Shown here piece by piece: positions 28,791-36,429 of a stretch of 64,000 nucleotides of DNA. The notes under the pieces are model-generated. The model was not told the origin of the DNA and did no database searches. It was given only the letters and a program-made list of their open reading frames with translations. The translations under genes and the position numbers were made by a program. This stretch comes from Candidatus Chlorobium masyuteum (GTDB lineage: Bacteria; Bacteroidota; Chlorobiia; Chlorobiales; Chlorobiaceae). Location: the NCBI RefSeq assembly GCF_011601315.1, contig NZ_JAAORA010000002.1, positions 434,001 to 498,000 of the forward strand, read 5' to 3'. The stretch's first letter is position 1; each line of letters begins with the position of its first letter.

Positions 28791-28893
28791 GCGCGGCTCA
28801 ATGGCGTCGTTGGGTGGTGCTCGAAATCCTCATCCCGGCACCGATTGCATCGGGACCGCGCTACCGATATTTCGCCCCTCCGGGGCTTGAAAA
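28791..28893. repeat. dispersed repeat, internal fragment
   Basis: Core of the 145-bp family (GGCGTCGTTGGGTGGTGCTCGAAATCCTC, shown here as positions 28803-28831) through the GCCCCTCCGGGGC hairpin at about 28874-28886. Both terminal inverted repeats are missing. It lies 12 bp after the ftsX stop. Confidence 0.8.
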
Positions 28894-28951
28894 TCAAGCT
28901 GCTTAAGACAGATAAATTCTCTCTTTTGACAATGTTGCGCTCCGCCGGAGT

Positions 28952-29794
28952 TTAGTGTTCGAACGAGTAGAGGAGTTTTATCTCTTCGGGCCACTGGTCG
29001 GAGTCGGGGGTTTCAAGGATCAACGGGATCTCTTCAAATTCGGGATTGTTCATGATGTAGCTGAACGCCTCCACACCGATTGTCCCCTTGCCGATACTTG
29101 CATGGCGGTCTATGCGGCTGCCCTTCGGCTGCATGGCGTCATTCAGGTGCATTCCCCGCAGATAGTGCAGCCCTACAATACGGTCGAACTCGCTGAAGGT
29201 GGCTTCAGCCGCTGCGGCTGAACTGAGGTCGTAACCGCTGGCAAAGAGATGGCAGGTGTCGAGGCAGACCCCGGCCCGTGTTTTATCCTCGATCTGATCA
29301 ATAATCGATGCGAGCTGTTCGAAGCGGTATCCGAGATTGCTTCCCTGACCGGCTGTGTTTTCAATAACAGCGGTAACCCCTTTTGTGGCGTCAAGCGCCC
29401 GGTTGATCGATTCGGCAATCAGCCTGAGGCACTCCCCCTCGCTTATCTCTTTCAGATGGCTGCCGGGATGAAAGTTCAGCAGGGTAAGCTGGAGCGCTTC
29501 CACCCGCTGCATCTCCCCGATAAAAGCATCACGCGAAACCTGGCGCTTCTCCGGATCGGGGCTGCCGAGATTGATCAGGTAGCTGTCATGCGGCAGGATG
29601 TGCTGAGGCTTGAACCCCCCGTCGCTACAGTTTTTCAAAAATGCATCTATTGATGAGGTCTCAAGTTTTGGTGCTCTCCACTGGCGCTGATTTTTGGTAA
29701 AGAGCGCAAAGGCTTTTGCCCCGATAGTTGTAGCCTGAAGCGGAGCATTTTCAACTCCTCCGGCGATGCTTACATGGGCGCCGACTCGTTTCAT
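28952..29794 (-). CDS. nfo: endonuclease IV (AP endonuclease)
   Basis: 280 residues, Zn-dependent TIM-barrel AP endonuclease of base-excision repair. It starts [13 protein letters not shown]. The metal-binding segments HPGSH (near 107), ENTAGQG (near 144), [11 protein letters not shown] (near 179) and [11 protein letters not shown] (near 228) are all present. It is 126 bp downstream of the glycosyltransferase gene. The gap 29795-29920 contains a degenerate stretch resembling the dispersed repeat. Confidence 0.96.
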   Translation of the reverse strand: MKRVGAHVSIAGGVENAPLQATTIGAKAFALFTKNQRQWRAPKLETSSIDAFLKNCSDGGFKPQHILPHDSYLINLGSPDPEKRQVSRDAFIGEMQRVEALQLTLLNFHPGSHLKEISEGECLRLIAESINRALDATKGVTAVIENTAGQGSNLGYRFEQLASIIDQIEDKTRAGVCLDTCHLFASGYDLSSAAAAEATFSEFDRIVGLHYLRGMHLNDAMQPKGSRIDRHASIGKGTIGVEAFSYIMNNPEFEEIPLILETPDSDQWPEEIKLLYSFEH

Positions 29795-29920
29795 AAGTGA
29801 ACCTCTGTTTATTTGTTACGTGATTTGATTACTTCGTTTTCCCGACACCGAAAGAACTCACGACAAACCATAGTGGTTCCCGTTTGGCAGAAGTAAAGAT
29901 CATGGAGTAGTTGTGGATAG

Positions 29921-30982
29921 TTAATCGGCACTGCCGATGGCTTCAGCCTGGCTGGCGGTAAGATTCAGGGTTTTGCGGATGGTAAATGCACTACCTTTTG
30001 AAGAGGAGGTGGAAAGCATCTCGCCAAGAAGCCCTGTGGAAAAAAGCTGGACACCGAGAATCAGCAGCAGGATGCCGAGAAAGAGAATCGGGCGGTTGCT
30101 GACCGGTTTATGCAGCAGGATTTTATCAAGGGTGACATAGAGGCTGATTGCAAAACCAAGGAGAAAGCTGCCAAGTCCGGCCATACCGAAAAAATGCATG
30201 GGGCGGCGAAGGTATCGGGTAATAAAGAGCACCGAGAGAAAATCAAAGAGTCCGGGTAAAAACCGGCTGGAGCTGTATTTGGTCGTGCCGAATTGCCTTT
30301 CCCGGTGGTTCACCGGCAGTTCGGTGATTCTGAAGCCCATCCACTCGGCCATGACCGGGATGTAGCGGTGCATATCGCCATGTAGTTCAAGGCGGCGGGT
30401 CACCTCGCTACGGTAGACTTTCAGCCCGCAGTTGAAGTCGTGTATGGTTATGCCGGTAAAGAGGCGTGTAACCGTATTGAAGAGTTTTGAAGGAAGCGTT
30501 TTGGAGAGCGGATCCTTGCGGTTCTGCTTCCAGCCGCTTACCAGATCGTAACCATCTATCAGCTTTTTCAGCAAGGTCTTGATTGCAAGGGGGTCATCCT
30601 GCAGGTCGGCGTCAATCGTGCATATATACTCTCCCGATGCAGCCATGAATCCGGCGGAGAGTGCTGCTGTTTTGCCGAAGTTTCTCTGAAAGGAGATGAG
30701 GCGAAGTTCCGGTTTTGACTCGATAATTCCTTCAATCACCCTGTTTGAGCCGTCGGTCGAGCCGTCATCCACCATGATAATCTCAAAACTGAAGGGCGCT
30801 GGAAACAGGGCGTGCAGCTCCGGCTCCTGCATGGCCAGATAGAGCTGATCGATCAGTTCAGGGATTGATTCCCGCTCATTGAGAAGAGGGACGATGACGG
30901 AGAGTGAGGCCAAAGGGACAGTCGGGATTGGAGAATTGATAAGAACCTGTTCAAAAGTAAGGAGTAAACCGGTCAAAGCCAA
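29921..30982 (-). CDS. family 2 glycosyltransferase, DPM1/ArnC-like, membrane-anchored
   Basis: 353 residues. The GT-A catalytic domain has VPLLNERESIPEL near 31, VDDGSTDGS near 71 and DADLQDD near 122. Two C-terminal membrane helices (about 265-290 and 298-322) place it with polyprenyl-phosphate sugar transferases that load undecaprenyl phosphate. It starts 7 bp after queE on the same strand. The first ~25 residues are hydrophobic and not part of the usual domain, so the real start may be internal. Confidence 0.88.
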   Translation of the reverse strand: MALTGLLLTFEQVLINSPIPTVPLASLSVIVPLLNERESIPELIDQLYLAMQEPELHALFPAPFSFEIIMVDDGSTDGSNRVIEGIIESKPELRLISFQRNFGKTAALSAGFMAASGEYICTIDADLQDDPLAIKTLLKKLIDGYDLVSGWKQNRKDPLSKTLPSKLFNTVTRLFTGITIHDFNCGLKVYRSEVTRRLELHGDMHRYIPVMAEWMGFRITELPVNHRERQFGTTKYSSSRFLPGLFDFLSVLFITRYLRRPMHFFGMAGLGSFLLGFAISLYVTLDKILLHKPVSNRPILFLGILLLILGVQLFSTGLLGEMLSTSSSKGSAFTIRKTLNLTASQAEAIGSAD

Positions 30983-30989
30983 AATCTCC

Positions 30990-31664
30990 TCAAACCCCCC
31001 GCATATCCGGAGGCCAGATGTATTTGTGCATCTGGAGCTGCATTCTGACGTTCAGCCGGTCTTCAAGAATCCAGTTGGTAAGGCTTACGGGCTCCAGCAT
31101 ACCGAACGCCACGCCCATCATGACGGTGCAGGCGTCAGGGAGTCCGGTTCCGGTGAGCAGCTCCCGGGCCCAGAGGTAGTCTTCGCGGTCGGCAATCACT
31201 ATTTTAAGCTCTATCGATCTGTTTGCGTGATCTTTCTGCTTCAGGGCGAGTGCAATGTTTTCCGGGTTGTTTTTATCCGATACACCGGTTGAAGGCGGCT
31301 TCAGGTCGATGATTTTGTGTACGCGCTGGTCCACCTTCGCTACAGAGAGAAATCCGCCGGTTTCGAGCAGGACACTCTCCTTCCAGCGGTTGCAGAGCTT
31401 CTCCATGAGCGGATAGACCTCCTCCTGCAGGAGCGGTTCCCCTCCGGTTATCTCCACAAGCGGCGCCCCGATTTCAGCCACCCGTTCTATGATCTCCTCA
31501 ATATTCATCTCCCTGCCGGGCTGTTCCGCATAGGCGGTATCGCAATGGCGGCAGCCGTGGCCGCATCCGGCAAGCCTGATGAAGGTGCAGGGCCATCCGG
31601 CATAGGATGATTCCCCCTGGATGGAGTGAAAAATCTCGTTTATGTTAAGCGTCTGGGAGTACAT
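30990..31664 (-). CDS. queE: 7-carboxy-7-deazaguanine synthase
   Basis: Radical-SAM enzyme of preQ0/queuosine synthesis. 224 residues starting with INEIFHSIQGESSYAGWP. The cluster motif CGHGCRHC (C-x3-C-x2-C) is near 34-41, and the SAM-binding ITGGEPLLQ is near 73. queG for the last queuosine step is also in this window (41831-42841), but not in the same operon. Confidence 0.95.
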   Translation of the reverse strand: MYSQTLNINEIFHSIQGESSYAGWPCTFIRLAGCGHGCRHCDTAYAEQPGREMNIEEIIERVAEIGAPLVEITGGEPLLQEEVYPLMEKLCNRWKESVLLETGGFLSVAKVDQRVHKIIDLKPPSTGVSDKNNPENIALALKQKDHANRSIELKIVIADREDYLWARELLTGTGLPDACTVMMGVAFGMLEPVSLTNWILEDRLNVRMQLQMHKYIWPPDMRGV

Positions 31665-31714
31665 GATTATTGTTCGTTAGTAGCGAACCCATTTAAGATG
31701 GTATTCGGAGCTGT

Positions 31715-32317
31715 TCACGAAAATTGTTCTTTCAGCAGTTTTTCAAGGGCGTCAGGGTAGAGGGTGTGTTCACAGGCAAGCACACGGGCGGCAAGGGTCT
31801 CAGGCGTATCGCCTGGAAGCACCGCGACCTTGCGCTGCATGAGAATCCGACCCTTGTCATACTCCTCGTTGACCAGATGCACCGTTGCTCCGCTCTCGGT
31901 TTCACCGGCAGCGAGTACCGCCGTATGGACATGAATGCCGTACATCCCCTCGCCACCGAACTTCGGCAGCAGGGCGGGATGAATGTTGATGATCCGGTCT
32001 GTAAATGCCTCCACGACAGCGTCAGGTACTTTGCGCATGTAGCCCGCCAGCACGATGATCTCAATCTGCTCTTTTTTGAGGCTCTCAACCATGGCTGCGG
32101 CAAACCCGTCAAAGGAGTCGAACTGCTTTTCCGTCAGATGCAGGGTTGCTATGCCGTTCTCACGGGCGAACTCCATCGCTCCGCACTGCGACCGGTTGGA
32201 GAGGCAGAGCACGATCTCCGCATTGATCGCTCTCTGTTTCAATGCATGGAAAATTGCCTGGAAGTTGCTTCCGGAACCGGAGCAGAAGACCGCTATGCGG
32301 GTTTTGTGGGTAGTCAT
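31715..32317 (-). CDS. purN: phosphoribosylglycinamide formyltransferase
   Basis: 200 residues, transfers formyl from 10-formyl-THF to GAR. It has the phosphate-binding CSGSGSNFQAI near 12, NIHPALLPKFGG near 110 with the catalytic His, and ESGATVHLVNEEYDKG near 139. Three purine genes (purF, purN, purH) are in the window but each is in its own unit. Confidence 0.96.
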   Translation of the reverse strand: MTTHKTRIAVFCSGSGSNFQAIFHALKQRAINAEIVLCLSNRSQCGAMEFARENGIATLHLTEKQFDSFDGFAAAMVESLKKEQIEIIVLAGYMRKVPDAVVEAFTDRIINIHPALLPKFGGEGMYGIHVHTAVLAAGETESGATVHLVNEEYDKGRILMQRKVAVLPGDTPETLAARVLACEHTLYPDALEKLLKEQFS

Positions 32318-32570
32318 ATGGTTATGGTCTTATTGCACTTATTTTATTACAACTACCCTCCATTTCCAAGTTTTTCCGCTTTTCGGGATTGGCTTTCCGG
32401 CAGTGCTTTTAGGATTACCCGTATCTTGCTGCGGCCACTTCATTTTTTTCTGCGATTATCCTTACCTTTACTGTAAAGCTCACTTCGTGTTCAAATTTTA
32501 TAACGTTGACGATACGGGCATAAAAGAAATTGCAATCGAGAACCGGAAGCTGGAATTGCAGGAGTAAGCT

Positions 32571-32696
32571 ATGCTTGCTAAGTGGCTTATCGACAGTCTT
32601 GACGAACTGCCGGAAGTCGAAACCGAAGCTTTATGGATTGAGAAGGCACAGATTGTTTTTGGCAGTTTTATCAGGCATCATTTCAGGGCAGGATAA
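32571..32696 (+). pseudogene. truncated addiction-module component (PF09720-like)
   Basis: 41 codons from ATG with GGAG 8 bp upstream. The protein MLAKWLIDSLDELPEVETEALWIEKAQIVF matches the second half of the short addiction-module antitoxin family (L-x-S-L-D...E-x-E-A-x-W-x-x-E). The N-terminal helix and the C-terminal tail are missing, and no RelE/ParE toxin follows. I read it as a remnant. It ends 26 bp before the caspase-like gene, and the ribosome-binding site is still good, so it may still be translated. Confidence 0.5.
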
Positions 32697-32722
32697 ATAA
32701 CAAAAGGCAAAGGAGATGAGAT

Positions 32723-33367
32723 ATGAAACCCACAACACCGCATAAAATTGTGGTCATTCAGGCGCTTGAGTTTGACAATGCCGGCAACATTTTACCGGCT
32801 CCGCCACCTCCGCCAGTTAAAAATGTAACGCCTATTGTTGTGAAAAACAGGGCCGAACTTGCTGCCGCCCTTAAGACGCTTAACGACGGGGATATCCTTG
32901 TTTATAATGGTCATGGAAACAGAGGTCAATACGCAGTCGGTACCGGGATAGATGCGGGCAGAGACTGGAAGGATCTGTGGAAGGAGATGGGAACGTACGG
33001 ACTGAAGAAGCAGCCAAAGCTTTCATGCGTGTTTCTCGCCAGTTGCATGGCTGATAATACTTCGAATAATCCGCTGACACATGAAGAATTGAAAGAGTTC
33101 AGGGAGTTATTCCATGCAAGAATTGCCATTGCTCCCAACTATGAATATGAGTCCCATACTGGATGGGGCTGGTGGGGAAAAGATGAAACGCTTGCCGGTA
33201 AAATGATTACGGATATCACAAAATATCATAATGGTCAAATTGACGCCGTCGAGCTTGACAAGCGTCTTCACCAATACAAAGAGAGGTTCGGGATAACTTA
33301 TGGCTGCAATGCCTGGAATCATCCCGCCAGTTGTCCGTGTGGATTCGGACTGCCAAAGTTTCCGTAA
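32723..33367 (+). CDS. small protein with caspase-like (clan CD) His/Cys pattern
   Basis: 214 residues. It has a Rossmann-like start (KIVVIQALEF), a proline linker PAPPPPP at about 26-32, then DILVYNGHGN near 53-62 and CVFLASCMAD near 97-106. The pattern of hydrophobic strand-His-Gly followed by hydrophobic strand-Ala-Ser-Cys is the catalytic dyad arrangement of caspase-like peptidases (CHAT, gingipain, metacaspase). The C-terminus CNAWNHPASCPCGFG is a compact Cys/His motif that could bind zinc. No effector or sensor partner is fused. It is preceded by an addiction-module remnant and followed after ~200 bp by an alpha/beta hydrolase gene. Protease activity is inferred from motif only. Confidence 0.6.
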   Translation: MKPTTPHKIVVIQALEFDNAGNILPAPPPPPVKNVTPIVVKNRAELAAALKTLNDGDILVYNGHGNRGQYAVGTGIDAGRDWKDLWKEMGTYGLKKQPKLSCVFLASCMADNTSNNPLTHEELKEFRELFHARIAIAPNYEYESHTGWGWWGKDETLAGKMITDITKYHNGQIDAVELDKRLHQYKERFGITYGCNAWNHPASCPCGFGLPKFP

Positions 33368-33574
33368 CCGTGTCGGCGCGATCATTCCCGCCAACTGAAG
33401 ATCCTTGTAGTGGCTGAGGGCGGGATGTTCCCTTTACCTGGCAGAGATTGGATTGTGCTTGCTGATTATCTGTCGGTGTATCGGAGTGCCGCCGCGGTGG
33501 CGATGGGCTGGCGAAGCAGAAGAGCCGCTTTTTTATTCGGCTGCAGACTTTGAAACTGAAATGATATCGGATAG

Positions 33575-34666
33575 ATGTTTTTGCTGACGGTAGCTGCCGT
33601 TTTACTCGTATCTCTGCTTCTTTTGATTGGTTTTTTTCTGGCATGCAGTCCCGGAAAAGCCGAACCGTTTCGGGATGAACAGGGAAGGGTACTGGCGGGA
33701 AGTGTCTCGGAAAAAATCCATATCAACATCAATGGTGTTGAGCAGGGGATGTTCATCAAGAGCAAAAATAGAGAGCATCCGGTGCTGCTCTACCTGCATG
33801 GAGGCATGCCTGATTATTTCCTGACAAAAAGATATCCGACAGATCTTGAAGAGTGTTTCACTGTTGTCTGGTGGGAACAGCGTAGTTCGGGACTCTCCGC
33901 ACAAGCCGATATTCCACAAGGAACGATGACGCTGGAGCAGATGGTATCCGACACGCTGGAGTTGACTAATTACTTGCGTCATCGTTTCAGCAAGGAGAAG
34001 ATATACCTGATGGGGCATTCGGGCGGAACCTTCATCGCTATTCACGCTGCTGCGCGAGCGCCGGAGATGTTCTTTGCCTACATTGGGGTGGCTCAGATGT
34101 CCTGTCAGCGCAAATCTGAAAAACTGGCTTATGACTATATGCTCAGGCAGTTCAAAGAGAGTGGAAAGAGCAAAATGGTGCGAAAACTTGAAGCAGCGCC
34201 GGTCACGATGAAGGATGGTATACCTGAGGCATACATTGCCTTGCGTGACATAGCCATGCATAGCCTTGGCATTGGTACAACTCATGACATGAAGTCCATC
34301 ATCACCGGAATCCTTTTGCCATCTTTGCTGTGCAGGGAGTATACGTTAAGGGAAAAGGTCAATACGTGGTTAAGCAAATCCCGTTCCGGCGTCAGCATCC
34401 TTTGGGATACAATGATCCGAACGGATCTGAACAAAGCGGTTCCGGCGCTTGATCTGCCTGTCTATTTTTTTGAAGGGATCTACGACTATACCTGTTCCTG
34501 CACAGAGGCAAAAACCTATTTTGAGAAACTGAAGGCTCCATTGAAAGGGTTTTACACCTTTGAACACTCTGCACACAGCCCGATATTTGAAGAACCCGGA
34601 AAAGCCCGGAAAATCCTGCGGGAGGATGTGCTAAGAGGGCTCAATAATCTGGCTGACGAAATCTGA
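33575..34666 (+). CDS. membrane-anchored alpha/beta hydrolase (proline iminopeptidase-like)
   Basis: 363 residues. One N-terminal membrane helix or uncleaved signal (residues 1-24) ends with a possible lipobox (FLAC), so a lipoprotein is also possible. The hydrolase fold shows oxyanion HGGMP near 74, nucleophile elbow GHSGG near 149, and the closing His in EHSAHSP near 331. The 207-bp gap upstream shows nothing recognisable. Substrate unknown; S33 family aminopeptidases are the nearest pattern. Confidence 0.82.
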   Translation: MFLLTVAAVLLVSLLLLIGFFLACSPGKAEPFRDEQGRVLAGSVSEKIHININGVEQGMFIKSKNREHPVLLYLHGGMPDYFLTKRYPTDLEECFTVVWWEQRSSGLSAQADIPQGTMTLEQMVSDTLELTNYLRHRFSKEKIYLMGHSGGTFIAIHAAARAPEMFFAYIGVAQMSCQRKSEKLAYDYMLRQFKESGKSKMVRKLEAAPVTMKDGIPEAYIALRDIAMHSLGIGTTHDMKSIITGILLPSLLCREYTLREKVNTWLSKSRSGVSILWDTMIRTDLNKAVPALDLPVYFFEGIYDYTCSCTEAKTYFEKLKAPLKGFYTFEHSAHSPIFEEPGKARKILREDVLRGLNNLADEI

Positions 34667-34715
34667 GCGTTATGCAAATCAGTACCCTGTTAGACCACCC
34701 TCAATGCATCGATAG

Positions 34716-34735
34716 GCTGACTCTTCAGCTTTTTT
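34716..34735 (+). terminator. short weak terminator
   Basis: Stem GCTGA (34716-34720) with TCAGC (34725-34729), loop CTCT, followed by six Ts. It sits between the hydrolase and phzF-like genes. Confidence 0.5.
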
Positions 34736-34802
34736 AGCCGGTTCTTTTCGTTTACCGTATTACGCAGTTTTGTCCGGTTGCACTCAACATTCACATACGA
34801 AT

Positions 34803-35582
34803 ATGAAACTGAAACAATATCAGATAGATGCTTTTGCTGCCCGACCATTTGAGGGGAACCCTGCTGCTGTGTGCCCGCTGGAAAGCTGGCTGGATGATGA
34901 GCTTCTTCAGGCTATAGCGGAAGAGAATAATTTGTCCGAAACGGCATTTTTTGTTCCCTCTGAAAAAGGGTTCAATCTGCGCTGGTTTACCCCGGTCAGG
35001 GAGCTTGACCTTTGCGGCCATGCAACTCTTGCGGCGGCTCATGTGATTTTCGACATTATTGGCTACTCCCTTCAGCGCATCACCTTTGAAACACGGAGCG
35101 GTGAGCTCTTTGTGCAAAAGAGAGGGGAGAGGCTGGAAATGGATTTTCCTGCCTCTCCACCGCTACCCTGCGGATTTTCTGAGATTCTGGCTGAAGGTCT
35201 CGGCAAGCGACCTCTGGAGGTGTGGGCTTCGGACGATTATCTTGTCCTGTTCGACAGCGAAGCCACTCTTCGCGCTATCACTCCTGACTATGCAATGCTT
35301 TGCGAACTTGATCTGCGCGGTGTCATAATTACTGCTCCCGGCATTGATGTTGATTTTGTCAGTCGCTTCTTTGCTCCAAAGTTCGGTATTCATGAGGATC
35401 CCGTAACCGGTTCGGCTCACTGCACACTTGCGCCATACTGGGCCTATAAACTTGGAAAGCATATCCTTACGGCCAGACAGGTTTCCAGACGGGGTGGCGA
35501 TATCGTTTGCGAAGTGAAAGGCGACCGGGTTCTTCTCTCGGGGAGTGCGGTCATGTTCATGGAGGCGGAGATTACCCTGTAA
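34803..35582 (+). CDS. PhzF family isomerase-like protein
   Basis: 259 residues from the ATG at 34803 (MKLKQYQIDAFA); the 11 codons upstream show no similarity to the family. It has the PhzF fold signatures: F-E-G-N-P-A-A-V-C near 16-24, NLSETAFF near 42-49 with the conserved Glu, and GIHEDPVTGSAHC near 196-208. PhzF relatives isomerise small metabolites; the physiological substrate of this branch is not known. No phenazine genes are nearby. Confidence 0.9.
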   Translation: MKLKQYQIDAFAARPFEGNPAAVCPLESWLDDELLQAIAEENNLSETAFFVPSEKGFNLRWFTPVRELDLCGHATLAAAHVIFDIIGYSLQRITFETRSGELFVQKRGERLEMDFPASPPLPCGFSEILAEGLGKRPLEVWASDDYLVLFDSEATLRAITPDYAMLCELDLRGVIITAPGIDVDFVSRFFAPKFGIHEDPVTGSAHCTLAPYWAYKLGKHILTARQVSRRGGDIVCEVKGDRVLLSGSAVMFMEAEITL

Positions 35583-35625
35583 TTGACAGAGAGAAAGCTG
35601 AAGGCGATTTTTTTGCCTGCTCTTC

Positions 35626-35671
35626 TTGCAGATATTAATTATACGTTGTATATTTACAATGTATAATTAAT
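35626..35671 (+). promoter_or_regulatory. 38-bp palindromic operator overlapping a promoter of the TetR-flavoprotein operon
   Basis: Arms of 17 bp, ATTAATTATACGTTGTA (35634-35650) and TACAATGTATAATTAAT (35655-35671), differ at one position; the centre is TATT. A promoter fits inside: -35 TTGCAG (35626-35631), 17-bp spacer, -10 TATATT (35649-35654). It lies 66 bp before the TetR start, the usual place for an autoregulatory operator. Confidence 0.7.
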
Positions 35672-35672
35672 T

Positions 35673-35724
35673 GGTGGTTTTCGAGCACCGTCCAACGAAG
35701 CAATCGAATCGCGGAATAAATTTA
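35673..35724 (-). repeat. dispersed repeat, fragment in the TetR leader
   Basis: The reverse complement reads ATTCCGCGATTCGATTGCTT then CGTTGGACGGTGCTCGAAA, the left core of the 145-bp family. It fills the gap between the palindrome and the TetR ribosome-binding site, so it lies in the 5' leader of the message. Confidence 0.78.
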
Positions 35725-35736
35725 GAGAGATGCCGC

Positions 35737-36429
35737 ATGGCAAGACCGATCAAAAAAGAGCAGATCCCGAATTTACAGGAGGCTATCAAGGATACGGCAT
35801 GGCGGTTGATTGCGGAGTTCGGGGCTCCGGCTCTTTCGTTGCGGGCCATTGCCCGAGACTTGAAGATTACTGCTCCCGCCATTTACAACTACTTCCCGGA
35901 TCGTGACGCACTGGTGACAGCCCTCACCATTGATGCCTTTACCTCCTTTGGTGATGTTCAGCTCAGGGCTCGCGACAGCTTTCCCTCTTCACAACCTCTT
36001 GAGCGTTTACAGGCTATCGGTCTTGCCTATCGCCACTGGGCACTGAGCTATCCCCAGCGTTATCAGCTCATTTTTGGCACCCCCATTCCCGGCTACGAAC
36101 AGCAGCAGATGGCTATCATTCCATCAGCAACCCGATCCATCAGCGCGCTGGTGAGTGTGATCGAGGATATTCGCGTTGCCGGGAAACTGAAAGCTGAAAA
36201 TTTCCCGTTGCCGGAGCCGGAGTATGAGGCGCAGCTTGCGACTATGAAGACCTGCACCAGGAACCTTCACTCGCTTTCGCACGGTGTTGCCCTGATTGTA
36301 TGGAGCAGGGTGCACGGGCTTGTGTCGCTTGAAATCGGCGGTCGCATCCCTCCGTTCGGAGTGAGCGGTGATGATCTCTATCGTTATGAATTACAATCAA
36401 TAGCCAAACAATTTATACAGGAGGAGTGA
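35737..36429 (+). CDS. TetR/AcrR family regulator
   Basis: 230 residues from the ATG at 35737 (MARPIKKEQIP), with AGAGAGA 7-13 bp upstream. A longer frame from 35671 runs through the repeat fragment and is unlikely. The HTH is at about 20-60 (LSLRAIARDLKITAPAIYNYF). The C-terminal domain with Y-R-H-W-A-L-S-Y-P-Q-R-Y-Q-L-I-F-G is the TetR_C_13/WHG type. The stop overlaps the next start (ATGA), so the flavoprotein is probably its target and operon partner. Confidence 0.92.
   Translation: MARPIKKEQIPNLQEAIKDTAWRLIAEFGAPALSLRAIARDLKITAPAIYNYFPDRDALVTALTIDAFTSFGDVQLRARDSFPSSQPLERLQAIGLAYRHWALSYPQRYQLIFGTPIPGYEQQQMAIIPSATRSISALVSVIEDIRVAGKLKAENFPLPEPEYEAQLATMKTCTRNLHSLSHGVALIVWSRVHGLVSLEIGGRIPPFGVSGDDLYRYELQSIAKQFIQEE

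Noticed and set aside
32055-32567. 170-codon frame ending just before the addiction-module remnant
   Set aside because: The first half is antisense to purN and the second half is a hydrophobic, low-complexity stretch without a ribosome-binding site; the end (KEIAIENRKLELQE) is helix-like but matches nothing I know.
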